Shown in pieces: positions 1-7,458 of a stretch of 8,978 bases of DNA (positions are counted from its first letter, which is position 1; the number at the start of each line of letters is the position of its first letter). The stretch is from positions 1 to 8,978 of the forward strand of contig CAMDKN010000041.1 of NCBI GenBank assembly GCA_945901035.1. The letters are read 5' to 3'. The stretch is from Gulosibacter massiliensis. GTDB lineage: Bacteria > Actinomycetota > Actinomycetes > Actinomycetales > Microbacteriaceae. The notes below the pieces were generated by a model, which was given only the letters and a program-made list of their open reading frames with translations, made no database searches and was not told the DNA's origin. A program made the position numbers and the translations under genes.

Positions 1-954
1 CCCTACGTGAGCCCCATTGTTCGAAAGCTTGCCCACGATCGCGGAGTTGACCTCAACGGACTTGTCGGCACGGGAATTGGCGGGCGAATTCGGAAAGAAG
101 ACGTGCTGTCTGCGGCGAACTCCGCCGCGGCGGCGGCGCCCAGTCCTGCGGTCGCTGCTCCGGTCTCGGCCCCGGCGGCCGTTGCTGCTCCGTCGGTCAG
201 TTCGGCTCCCTCCTCCCCCTCGGCCCCGGCGGCGACCGTGTCGGCTTTGCGCGGAACGAGCGTTCCGATGTCACGCCTTCGCAAGGTCATTGCGGAACGA
301 GCCGTTCAGTCCATGGTGTCCACCGCCCAGCTCACCACCGTCGTGGAAGTCGATGTCACCGCGGTGTCCCAGCTTCGAGACGCGATCAAAGCGAACTTCC
401 TCGCGGCAACCGGCCACAAGCTCACGTTCCTGCCGTTCTTTGTGAAGGCGGCGGTCGAAGCGCTCCAGGCCTACCCCATCATCAACAGCACGGTCCAGGG
501 TGACGACATCGTCTATCCGGCGTTCGAAAACATCTCCATCGCGGTCGACACGGAACGAGGCTTGCTGACTCCCGTGATTAGCAACGCGGCAGGAAAAACC
601 ATCGCCACACTGTCTGGCGAGATTGCGGACTTGGCCGCCCGAACCCGCGACAACAAGCTCACCCCGGACGAACTTCAGGGTGGGACATTTACCGTGACCA
701 ACACGGGCTCGCGGGGTGCACTGTTTGACACGCCGGTCGTGTTCCTGCCCCAGTCCGCAATTCTGGGTCTCGGCCTGGTCGTCAAACGCCCCGTCGTCGT
801 GGCGGGTGACAGCATCGCCATTCGCTCGATGGTCTATCTCGCACTGTCCTACGACCACCGTATTGTCGACGGCGCCGATGCCGCACGATTCCTCGGTGTG
901 ATGAAATCTCGTCTCGAAGCCGGCGCGTTCACCGCCGCCGACCTGGGCTACTAG
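1..954 (+). CDS. sucB: Dihydrolipoamide acyltransferase (E2 of a 2-oxo acid dehydrogenase complex), 3' part
   Basis: This is the C-terminal 317 residues of an E2 component, which moves acyl groups from lipoyl-lysine to CoA in the cytoplasmic 2-oxoglutarate or pyruvate dehydrogenase complex. The frame is open to base 1, so the start and the lipoyl domain(s) lie outside the window. The visible part begins inside the E3-binding (peripheral subunit-binding) domain, residues 2-36, with SPIVRKLA and GTGIGGRI. A long Ala/Pro/Ser linker follows (about 37-85), then the catalytic acyltransferase domain (about 90-316). The active-site motif is YDHRIVDGADA, with His at 856-858 and Asp at 868-870. In actinobacteria the gene named sucB often encodes the E2 shared with, or belonging to, pyruvate dehydrogenase (DlaT), because the 2-oxoglutarate E1 carries its own E2-like domain. 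The family is certain; the substrate is not. No truncation is seen other than at the window edge. Confidence 0.95.
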   Translation, partial: PYVSPIVRKLAHDRGVDLNGLVGTGIGGRIRKEDVLSAANSAAAAAPSPAVAAPVSAPAAVAAPSVSSAPSSPSAPAATVSALRGTSVPMSRLRKVIAERAVQSMVSTAQLTTVVEVDVTAVSQLRDAIKANFLAATGHKLTFLPFFVKAAVEALQAYPIINSTVQGDDIVYPAFENISIAVDTERGLLTPVISNAAGKTIATLSGEIADLAARTRDNKLTPDELQGGTFTVTNTGSRGALFDTPVVFLPQSAILGLGLVVKRPVVVAGDSIAIRSMVYLALSYDHRIVDGADAARFLGVMKSRLEAGAFTAADLGY

Positions 955-957
955 GAG
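953..957 (+). promoter_or_regulatory. Ribosome binding site of the DUF4191 gene, overlapping the sucB stop
   Basis: AGGAG overlaps the last two bases of the sucB stop codon (TAG at 952-954) and lies 8 bases before the ATG at 966. This supports that start, and suggests the two genes are co-transcribed with coupled translation. Confidence 0.75.
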
Positions 958-965
958 TAACGGCT

Positions 966-1643
966 ATGGCAAAGGAAAAAGGCCGCATCGGCCAAATTGT
1001 TGAGGTACTCGGCATCGTCATCAAACGAGATCGCCTTTCGATTCTCTGGCTGTCACTCGGAACTCTCGGCCCGATTGCGGGTGGCGTGGCGATTGCTCTC
1101 TTCGGAACGGGTGGCGAACCGATTAGTTTCGTGGTCTCCATCATTCTCGGGTTGATGACGGGGTTACTGGGGTTCCTCATCGTTCTCGGACAGTTGACCC
1201 AAAAACTGATGTATCGCAACCTGCAGGGGCAAGCCGGAGCAGTGTCGTCGCTCGTGAAGAACCAACTCCGTCGCTCCTGGCGAGGCTCGGAAGTGCCGAT
1301 CCGAATGAACAAGGCTCAGGACCTCGTTTATCGTTTGGTCGGACGTCCCGGTGTCGTGCTCATCACGGAAGGCGTTCGTTCGCGTGTGTCACCGCTGCTG
1401 GAGGACGCCCGTAAAGAAGCGAGCCGGATTGTCCCCGGTGTTCCTGTGCACGTTCTGCACGTCGGGGACGACGGCCTGCAATTGAAGAACGTGTTCCCCA
1501 CGCTCTACAAGCTCAAAGGTTCGATCCGACGCCAGGAGATTTTGGTCATCTCGAACCGGTTGAATTCGATTGCGAAAACACCCGCGTCGATGATGCCGAA
1601 GGGTATCGATCCGACCAAGATGCGGGCACCGCGACCTCGTTAG
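966..1643 (+). CDS. DUF4191 family two-helix membrane protein, function unknown
   Basis: This is a 225-residue protein that I recognise as the actinobacterial DUF4191 family (the M. tuberculosis Rv2219 type), whose function is not established. A short basic N-terminus precedes two hydrophobic segments, about residues 24-47 and 53-76, separated by a short turn (GTGGEP). A mostly soluble basic domain of about 150 residues follows. The charge pattern suggests both termini face the cytoplasm. The C-terminus is rich in Pro, Lys and Arg. No catalytic motif is visible. The start is set by ATG with AGGAG 8 bases upstream. It sits 11 bases after sucB and 109 bases before glnA. In related genomes it usually lies between lipA and glnA, so the position fits, but lipA is absent here. 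A small RDD-type membrane protein gene often found between it and glnA is also absent. Confidence 0.85.
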   Translation: MAKEKGRIGQIVEVLGIVIKRDRLSILWLSLGTLGPIAGGVAIALFGTGGEPISFVVSIILGLMTGLLGFLIVLGQLTQKLMYRNLQGQAGAVSSLVKNQLRRSWRGSEVPIRMNKAQDLVYRLVGRPGVVLITEGVRSRVSPLLEDARKEASRIVPGVPVHVLHVGDDGLQLKNVFPTLYKLKGSIRRQEILVISNRLNSIAKTPASMMPKGIDPTKMRAPRPR

Positions 1644-1657
1644 CGATTACGCAAGTC

Positions 1658-1695
1658 GTAACATTCCGGAAACATTCGCGTGACCGTGTCGACAC
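1658..1695 (+). promoter_or_regulatory. Predicted GlnR box (four half-sites) upstream of glnA
   Basis: Four 5-base half-sites are evenly spaced by 6 bases: GTAAC (1658-1662), GAAAC (1669-1673), GTGAC (1680-1684) and GACAC (1691-1695). This matches the known actinobacterial GlnR pattern of alternating GTnAC and GAAAC sites at 11-base periodicity. Three half-sites are exact and the fourth has one mismatch (GACAC for GAAAC). GlnR is an OmpR-type nitrogen regulator that activates glnA in Streptomyces and mycobacteria. The box ends 57 bases before the glnA ATG. That GlnR binds here is inference, since the regulator gene is not in the window. Confidence 0.8.
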
Positions 1696-1705
1696 ACGTC
1701 ATGGG

Positions 1706-1711
1706 TAACCT
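1706..1711 (+). promoter_or_regulatory. Candidate -10 element of the glnA promoter
   Basis: TAACCT fits the actinobacterial TAnnnT pattern. It would place the transcription start near 1718 and leave a leader of about 35 bases. There is no good -35 hexamer; the expected position falls on the third and fourth GlnR half-sites, as would suit an activator-dependent promoter. The hexamer alone is weak evidence. Confidence 0.4.
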
Positions 1712-1742
1712 TAGGGACAACAGCACTTCCCCTCATTTCCTC

Positions 1743-1747
1743 AGGAG
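1743..1747 (+). promoter_or_regulatory. Ribosome binding site of glnA
   Basis: AGGAG lies 5 bases before the ATG at 1753 and supports that start codon. Confidence 0.75.
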
Positions 1748-1752
1748 ACACC

Positions 1753-3177
1753 ATGTTCACGACACCCGCCGAGGTACTCGACTACATCGCGAAGGAAGAC
1801 GTCAAGTTCCTTGACATTCGGTTCACTGACCTTCCCGGCGTTCAACAACACTTCAACATTCCCGCGAGCACCGTCGACGAAGAATTCTTCACCGTCGGCC
1901 AGCTCTTTGACGGCTCGTCCATCACCGGATTTCAAGGGATTGCGGAGAGCGATCTGCAGCTCATTCCCGACGTGACCACCGCCTATGTCGACCCATACCG
2001 CGTCGAGAAGACCATCGTCCTCATCTTCGACATTTACAACCCGCGAAACGGCGAGATTTACCACCGCGACCCGCGTCAGGTCGCCAAGAAGGCCGAGAAG
2101 TACCTCGCCTCGACCGGTATCGCGGACACCGCGTTTTTCGCCCCTGAAGCGGAGTTCTTCATCTTCGACGACGTTCGTTACGAAGTGACGTCGGGATCCT
2201 CGTTCTACAAGGTCGACTCGGAGGAAGCGGCGTGGAACACGGGGCGTAAGGAAGAGGGCGGAAACCTCGCCAACAAGACCCCGCACAAGGGCGGCTATTT
2301 CCCGGTGAGCCCCGTCGACAAGCTCGCCGACCTGCGTGACCAGATTTGCCTCCAACTCGCGGCGGCCGGTCTGCACGTCGAGCGCTCGCACCATGAAGTG
2401 GGAACCGCGGGACAGTGTGAAATCAACTACCGTTTTGACACGATGGTCAAGTCGGCCGATGACCTCCTCAAGTTCAAGTACATCGTCAAGAACGAGGCCG
2501 ACATCCACGGCAAGGTCGCGACGTTCATGCCGAAGCCGCTCTTCAACGACAACGGTTCGGGAATGCACACCCACCAGTCGCTGTGGGCCGGCGGCAAGCC
2601 GCTGTTCTACGACGAGAAGGGTTACGCCGGGCTGTCGGACATCGCGCGCTGGTACATCGGCGGCATCCTCAAGCACGCCGGCGCGATTTTGGCGTTCACC
2701 AACCCGACCATGAACTCGTATCGGCGACTGGTGAAGGGCTTTGAAGCCCCGGTCAACCTCGTGTATTCGGCGGGCAACCGTTCGGCCGCGATTCGCATTC
2801 CGATCACCGGCACCAACCCGAAAGCCAAGCGCATCGAATTCCGTGCCCCGGACGCCTCGAGCAACCCGTACCTCGCCTTCGCCGTGCAGATGATGGCGGG
2901 TCTCGACGGCGTCATCAACAAGATCGAGCCACACGCACCGGTCGACAAAGACTTGTACGAACTCCCGGCCGAGGAGGCGAAGCTGATCCCGCAGGTCCCC
3001 GGAACGTTGGACGAGGCGTTGATTGCACTCGAAAACGATCACGAATTCCTGTTGCAAGGGAATGTCTTCACCAAAGACCTCATCGACGAGTGGGTGAGCA
3101 TGAAGCGGGCGATGGAGGTTTTGCCGTCCGCGCAGCGCCCGCACCCGTTTGAATACGAGACAACGTTCTCCTGCTAG
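1753..3177 (+). CDS. glnA: Type I glutamine synthetase (I-beta, adenylylation-regulated)
   Basis: This is a full-length (474-residue) cytoplasmic dodecameric glutamine synthetase: glutamate + ammonia + ATP to glutamine. The beta-grasp part has DGSSITGF (residues 53-60). Metal ligands by alignment with the enteric enzyme are Glu132, Glu134, Glu215, Glu223, His272 and Glu362. The ATP-site signature KPLFNDNGSGMHTHQS is at 261-276, the flap glutamate is Glu331, and GNRSAAIRIP (341-350) carries the phosphate-binding Arg343. The insertion typical of the I-beta class is present (about 146-180). Tyr402 in KDLYELP is the expected adenylylation site, matching the glnE gene downstream. ATG and RBS support the start. 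The gene has its own leader with a GlnR box, and a hairpin terminator follows the stop. All key residues are present, so this should be the main ammonia-assimilating enzyme. Confidence 0.97.
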   Translation: MFTTPAEVLDYIAKEDVKFLDIRFTDLPGVQQHFNIPASTVDEEFFTVGQLFDGSSITGFQGIAESDLQLIPDVTTAYVDPYRVEKTIVLIFDIYNPRNGEIYHRDPRQVAKKAEKYLASTGIADTAFFAPEAEFFIFDDVRYEVTSGSSFYKVDSEEAAWNTGRKEEGGNLANKTPHKGGYFPVSPVDKLADLRDQICLQLAAAGLHVERSHHEVGTAGQCEINYRFDTMVKSADDLLKFKYIVKNEADIHGKVATFMPKPLFNDNGSGMHTHQSLWAGGKPLFYDEKGYAGLSDIARWYIGGILKHAGAILAFTNPTMNSYRRLVKGFEAPVNLVYSAGNRSAAIRIPITGTNPKAKRIEFRAPDASSNPYLAFAVQMMAGLDGVINKIEPHAPVDKDLYELPAEEAKLIPQVPGTLDEALIALENDHEFLLQGNVFTKDLIDEWVSMKRAMEVLPSAQRPHPFEYETTFSC

Positions 3178-3190
3178 TCACAACACAGTG

Positions 3191-3220
3191 TGTTGGCGCC
3201 ATCTTCGGGTGGCGTCAACA
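3191..3220 (+). terminator. Hairpin terminator with UUCG loop between glnA and glnE
   Basis: The arms TGTTGGCGCCATC (3191-3203) and GGTGGCGTCAACA (3208-3220) form a 13-bp stem around a TTCG tetraloop closed by C-G. In the plus-strand transcript the two non-Watson-Crick positions are tolerable G-U pairs. In the minus-strand transcript they become A-C mismatches and the loop becomes CGAA. It therefore looks built mainly to end glnA, and only more weakly the oncoming glnE transcript. No long T tract follows on either strand, as is common in actinobacteria. It starts 14 bases after the glnA stop and ends 3 bases before the glnE stop. Confidence 0.8.
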
Positions 3221-3223
3221 TCG

Positions 3224-6094
3224 TTAAGCGGGGAAAAACAGTCGCTCGAATACCTGTCGCGATCGTCGGGTGATGCGCAGATAGTCGTTTTCTAAGTCAG
3301 CACCACGTCCGGCGGGATACGAGAGAATTCGAGCGATTCCCTCGAGCTGGCGGCGATCGAGCGGGACAACATCCGAACCGCGCGACGTACACAGTGTCGT
3401 CGCGGATCGGATATGCGACGAAATGAGCCAGGCCTCACGCAGAGCCGCGCCATCGGCAACCGCGACAATTCCCGCCGACACACACGCGTCGAGCGCGGCA
3501 AGGGTCGCCGGTGTTCGGAGGGCGGGGTGGGTCGTTCCGTGTTGCAATTGCAGCAATTGCACGAGCCACTCAACGTCGCTCAACGAGCCCGGTCCCAACT
3601 TGGTGTGGCGCGTCGGGTCAGCACCGAACGGAAGCCGTTCCGTCTCGACGCGCGCCTTGATGCGGCGAATTTCGCGCGCTCCCTCCTCAGAAATTTCGCG
3701 GGTGTAGCGCACCGCGTTCGCCATGTCCTCAAAATCACGGCAGAGCGACTCGTCCCCCGCCACGGGCCGGGCGCGCACCAATGCTTGAGTTTCCCAAATG
3801 TCACTCCACTTTTCGTAATAGGCGCGATAGGCGTCGAGAGATCGAACGAGCGGACCGTTTTTGCCCTCGGGGCGCAGTCCCGCATCCAGGTCGAGTGGAA
3901 ATCGCACATCCTCGCCGAGTCGCGCGATGTCGTGCACCATTTTTTCGGCCACCGCGTGAGCACCGTCGCCCGCCCCGGAGTCGCGAAACACCCACAGCAC
4001 ATCGGTGTCGGACGAGAACCCGAGTTCCTCGCCACCGAACCGCCCCATGGCGATGACCGCGAACTCGATTCCGTTCGAACCTCGACCGGCGAGGTCGACG
4101 AGCGCTTGGAGCGTCGCCGAGGTGATGTCGGACAACGCCCGCCCCAACTCTTCGATCGTGATGATGCCGAGCACCGATGCGAGGGCTACGCGCAGCAGTT
4201 CGCGCCGTCGAGCGAACCGAATTGCGCGGGACGCATCGTCCACACTGCTGTGGCGCAAGTCGGTCGCACCAAACTCGGCGCTCAGCGCAGAACGTGTTCG
4301 CGGTTTCAACAACTCATCGTCGTCGAGCCATGCCACCGAATCCGGAACACGTTCGATCAGTGCCGAGACAAATGTGGACATGGACAGAACGAGCGAAAGT
4401 CGTCGTGCCGCTCCGGCGGAGTCGCGAAGCATTCGGAGGTACCACGGCGAATCTCCCAGCGAGTCACTGATCGTTCGAAAGGAGGCAAGACCGCTATCGG
4501 GATCGGTTCCTTCCGACATCCAATGGAGCAAGACGGGCAACAAATTTCGCTGAATCGCTGCGCTGCGGGAAACGCCGACCGTCAACGCCGCAATGTGGCG
4601 CAGCGCACTCGCGGGGTCACTGAATCCGCTGGCACGAAGCCGAGCCTCGGCCTGTTCGCTGGAGAGGGCGAGCCCCTCACCCGGGAGTGTGGCTACCGCC
4701 GAGAGAAGCGGGCGATAAAACAGGCGCTCGTGAAGTGAACGCACATCGCGCTTGATATCCTCCCATCGGGCCAAGAGTCCTTCCGCTGTTTCGGCGAATC
4801 CGGAGGAACGCGCAATCGTTCGGACCGTATCCAGGTCACGCGGCATGAGGTGAGTTCGGCGCAGCGACACGAGTTGTACACGGTGTTCGAGTACCCGCAA
4901 CTGTTTGTAATGCTCGGAAAAGCTTGTGGCTTCGGGTCGCCCCACATACCCCGCGTCGGACAGTTCCGCAATCGCGGACAATGTGTTCCGGCTTCGGACC
5001 GAAGGGTCGTCTTTCCCGTGGACGAGTTGCAGCAATTGCACCGTGAATTCGATGTCCCGCAGACCGCCAGGACCCAATTTGATCTGGATGTCCCGCTCCT
5101 CGGCCGGAATATTCTCCGACACTCGCTCGCGCATTCGTTGCACCGACTCGACGAATCCGTCGCGGCTCGAACTGGACCAGGTGAATTCGTTTACCGCACT
5201 CAGGTAGCGCTCCCCCAGGTCCGCATCGCCCGCGAGTGGACGGGCCTTCAGCAGAGCCTGGAATTCCCAGTTTTCAGCCCACCTCTCGTAATAAGCAAGG
5301 TGGGACTCGAGGGTGCGGACAAGAGCACCCTTCGCTCCTTCGGGGCGCAGGTTGGTGTCCAATTCCCAAAGTGGTGGTTCGAGCCCCGGTTCCGACGTCG
5401 TCTGGACAATCGCGCGGGCCCACTTGGTCGCCAATTCAACGGCGTCGCCCGGATCGACGTCAACCGCATCCGACACGAAGATCACGTCGACGTCGGACAG
5501 ATAGTTGAGTTCTCGACCACCCGCTTTCCCCATCCCGATAACCGCGAGCCGAGTGCCGGCAATGAGCTCTGGCGGAGCCGCTGTGTCGTGCTGAGCGCGC
5601 ACCACCGCGGCAGACAACACCGCGCCCGCGAGATCCGCTAGCGCCTCCCCGACACGATCGAAAACCGCTGCCGGGTCTGGTTGAGCCAGATCCCACGCCG
5701 TAATTGTGACGAGTTGCTCGCGATAGCGATACCGGATGTCGTCAACCGCGTCGGTGTCGCGAAACACTCGGACATAATCCTGTGCGGTGGGGAGCGAATC
5801 AGGCGGGACCACCCGCGCAAGGGCATCCGGCTTTCGAACCAAAAATTCCGCCAGTCCATCGCTCAGTCCGATGATTCGAAGGAGATGCTCTCGAGTGTGA
5901 CCATCCGTCAGTGTGTCGGTCGTTGCGGGGTGGGCGTCGATCAGTCGCCCTAGCCAACGCAGTGCCTTGTCCGGACTCGCGGCAACCGCGAACCACTCCG
6001 GTTCGAAACCGCGACGGGTTAATTCGTCGCGAGCGAGCGACAGGTCAACAAACCCGATGCGGGCAAGGTCCGTCAGACGTCTCTCGGCGGCCAT
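3224..6094 (-). CDS. glnE: Glutamine synthetase adenylyltransferase / deadenylylase
   Basis: This is a 956-residue bifunctional cytoplasmic enzyme that attaches AMP to, and removes it from, the tyrosine of GlnA (Tyr402 here). Two homologous nucleotidyltransferase halves are visible. The N-terminal half (expected deadenylylation) has GKAGGRELNY then SDVD with Asp201 and Asp203, LRPEGAKGALVR near 249-260, and KLGPGGLRDIEF (339-350). The C-terminal half (adenylylation) has GRFGGEELGF then SDTD with Asp696 and Asp698, LRPEGKNGPLVR near 740-751, and KLGPGSLSDVEW (832-843). Length is near that of E. coli GlnE (946) and slightly short of many actinobacterial ones. I chose ATG 6094-6092 because the family begins close to LARIGFVDL and this ATG lies 2 bases after the glnA2 stop. 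An upstream in-frame ATG at 6160 would add 22 unlike residues inside glnA2. No Shine-Dalgarno is seen, so translational coupling to glnA2 is likely. Both active sites look intact. Confidence 0.95.
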   Translation of the reverse strand: MAAERRLTDLARIGFVDLSLARDELTRRGFEPEWFAVAASPDKALRWLGRLIDAHPATTDTLTDGHTREHLLRIIGLSDGLAEFLVRKPDALARVVPPDSLPTAQDYVRVFRDTDAVDDIRYRYREQLVTITAWDLAQPDPAAVFDRVGEALADLAGAVLSAAVVRAQHDTAAPPELIAGTRLAVIGMGKAGGRELNYLSDVDVIFVSDAVDVDPGDAVELATKWARAIVQTTSEPGLEPPLWELDTNLRPEGAKGALVRTLESHLAYYERWAENWEFQALLKARPLAGDADLGERYLSAVNEFTWSSSSRDGFVESVQRMRERVSENIPAEERDIQIKLGPGGLRDIEFTVQLLQLVHGKDDPSVRSRNTLSAIAELSDAGYVGRPEATSFSEHYKQLRVLEHRVQLVSLRRTHLMPRDLDTVRTIARSSGFAETAEGLLARWEDIKRDVRSLHERLFYRPLLSAVATLPGEGLALSSEQAEARLRASGFSDPASALRHIAALTVGVSRSAAIQRNLLPVLLHWMSEGTDPDSGLASFRTISDSLGDSPWYLRMLRDSAGAARRLSLVLSMSTFVSALIERVPDSVAWLDDDELLKPRTRSALSAEFGATDLRHSSVDDASRAIRFARRRELLRVALASVLGIITIEELGRALSDITSATLQALVDLAGRGSNGIEFAVIAMGRFGGEELGFSSDTDVLWVFRDSGAGDGAHAVAEKMVHDIARLGEDVRFPLDLDAGLRPEGKNGPLVRSLDAYRAYYEKWSDIWETQALVRARPVAGDESLCRDFEDMANAVRYTREISEEGAREIRRIKARVETERLPFGADPTRHTKLGPGSLSDVEWLVQLLQLQHGTTHPALRTPATLAALDACVSAGIVAVADGAALREAWLISSHIRSATTLCTSRGSDVVPLDRRQLEGIARILSYPAGRGADLENDYLRITRRSRQVFERLFFPA

Positions 6095-6096
6095 GC

Positions 6097-7428
6097 CTAC
6101 AACTGGCGGAAGTTCGTGTCCAGCTCCCACGGCGTCACTTGGCGACCGTAGGCGTTCCACTCGGCTTGCTTGTTGCGAAGGAAAAAGGTGAACACCTGCT
6201 CGCCCAACGTCTCGGCGACCAATTCACTTTCCTCCATGTAGTGAAGCGCTCGGTGGAGGTTCTCGGGTAACGGCCGGTAACCGAGCGCACGACGTTCGAT
6301 TGCGGTGAGGCTCGCGATGTCCCCCTCGGCTTCGGCGGGAAGTTCGTACCCCTCCTCGATTCCCTTGAGCCCTGCAGCGAGGAGCACGGAATACGCGAGG
6401 TACGGATTGGCCGCCGAGTCGAGTCCTCGGTATTCGATTCGAACCGATTGTTCCTTACCCGGCTTGTACATCGGAACACGGACCAGCGCTGACGTGTTGT
6501 TGTGACCCCACGTGATGAACGGCGGGGCCTCACCGCCACCCCAGAGACGCTTGTACGAGTTGACGAACTGGTTCGTGATCGCCGTGAATTCGTGTGCGTG
6601 GGTGAGGATTCCCGCCATGAATTGTCGACCGATCGTCGAGAGTTGGTAGGGCTTGCTGGGGTCGAAGAACGCGTTGGCCTCCCCCTCGAACAGCGACAGG
6701 TGGGTGTGCATGCCGCTGCCGGGGTGATGCGCAAGCGGTTTCGGCATGAAGGTGGCGTACACGCCTTGCTCGATCGCCGCTTCTTTCACGACGGTCCGAA
6801 AAGTTTGAATATTGTCCGCGGTTGTTAGTGCATCGGCGTAGCGGAGGTCGATTTCGTTTTGTCCCGGTCCCGCTTCGTGGTGCGAAAACTCGACCGAGAT
6901 TCCGAGATCTTCGAGGTGGCGCACCGCGTTGCGGCGGAAATCGTGAGCCGTTCCGCCGGGAACGTTGTCGAAATACCCTGCCTCGTCCACGGGAATGAGG
7001 TTTTCCTGATTGTTGTCCGTGAACAGGTAGAACTCGATTTCGGGGTGCGTGTAAAAGGTGAACCCGCGCTCTGCCGCTTTCGCGAGGGTGCGGCGCAGGA
7101 CGTACCGCGGGTCGGTTGCGGCCGCTTGTCCGTCGGGTGTCGTGATGTCGCAAAACATGCGCGCGGTCGGGTCCACTTGACCCCGCCACGGGAGGACCTG
7201 AAAGGTCGTGGGGTCGGGGTGCAACAGAACATCCGCTTCGTACACACGCGTCAATCCTTCGACGGACGACCCGTCCACACCCAGTCCCTCGGCGAATGCT
7301 CCCTCGACCTCGGCGGGCGCCAGCGCAACGTTCTTCAGTGTTCCCGACACGTCGGTGAACCACAGTCGAACGAACTTGACACCGCGTTCCTCGATGGTGC
7401 GGAGCACAAACTCCTGTTGCTTGTCCAT
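6097..7428 (-). CDS. glnA2: GlnA2-type glutamine synthetase family ligase, no adenylylation site
   Basis: This is a 443-residue member of the type I-alpha-like glutamine synthetase group found beside glnE in actinobacteria. Conserved features include DGSSVEG (52-58), HPEIEF with Glu130 and Glu132, SHHE with Glu185, GQNE with Glu192, KPLAHHPGSGMHTHLS (230-245) with His241, Glu300, Arg317, and RIEYR with Glu332 and Arg334. The I-beta insertion and the KDLYELP adenylylation motif are absent, so GlnE should not regulate it. Odd point: the position matching Arg343 of the GlnA in this window is Thr312 (NNTSALVRVP), where I expect Arg. The start is ATG 7428-7426, preceded by AAGGAG; a longer frame from 7533 adds 35 unlike residues. 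It is first in the glnA2-glnE operon. GlnA2 in Streptomyces has been linked to gamma-glutamylation of polyamines, so the substrate may not be ammonia alone. Family sure, activity uncertain. Confidence 0.92.
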   Translation of the reverse strand: MDKQQEFVLRTIEERGVKFVRLWFTDVSGTLKNVALAPAEVEGAFAEGLGVDGSSVEGLTRVYEADVLLHPDPTTFQVLPWRGQVDPTARMFCDITTPDGQAAATDPRYVLRRTLAKAAERGFTFYTHPEIEFYLFTDNNQENLIPVDEAGYFDNVPGGTAHDFRRNAVRHLEDLGISVEFSHHEAGPGQNEIDLRYADALTTADNIQTFRTVVKEAAIEQGVYATFMPKPLAHHPGSGMHTHLSLFEGEANAFFDPSKPYQLSTIGRQFMAGILTHAHEFTAITNQFVNSYKRLWGGGEAPPFITWGHNNTSALVRVPMYKPGKEQSVRIEYRGLDSAANPYLAYSVLLAAGLKGIEEGYELPAEAEGDIASLTAIERRALGYRPLPENLHRALHYMEESELVAETLGEQVFTFFLRNKQAEWNAYGRQVTPWELDTNFRQL

Positions 7429-7432
7429 GGGA

Positions 7433-7438
7433 CTCCTT
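7433..7438 (-). promoter_or_regulatory. Ribosome binding site of glnA2
   Basis: AAGGAG, read on the minus strand, lies 4 bases before the ATG at 7428-7426. It decides that start over in-frame ATGs further upstream, such as 7533. Confidence 0.8.
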
Positions 7439-7458
7439 CGCCACTTTCCCTGCGCTAC

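Noticed and set aside
1686..1695. Perfect 10-base palindrome GTGTCGACAC considered as a separate operator or a DUF4191 terminator
   Set aside because: It is too short for a terminator, lacks a loop and T tract, and falls inside the third and fourth half-sites of the GlnR box, which explain it better.
1741..3144. Long minus-strand open frame (467 codons) opposite glnA
   Set aside because: It mirrors the codon periodicity of a certain glnA gene. Its translation is rich in Arg and Val without any family motif, and no independent start signal is visible. It is a shadow frame.
3542..3562. Inverted-repeat-like run of GCAATTGC units, echoed near 5027-5042
   Set aside because: It encodes the leucine/glutamine-rich segment (QLLQLQHG and QLLQLVHG) found in both homologous halves of GlnE, so protein duplication and codon choice explain it.
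3413..4738. Long plus-strand open frame (441 codons) opposite glnE
   Set aside because: It lies wholly within the well-supported glnE coding strand, has an Arg-rich translation, and shows no recognisable domain.
6095..6160. Upstream in-frame start of glnE at 6160
   Set aside because: It would add 22 residues with no family similarity, overlapping the end of glnA2. ATG 6094 fits the family start and the usual tight operon spacing.
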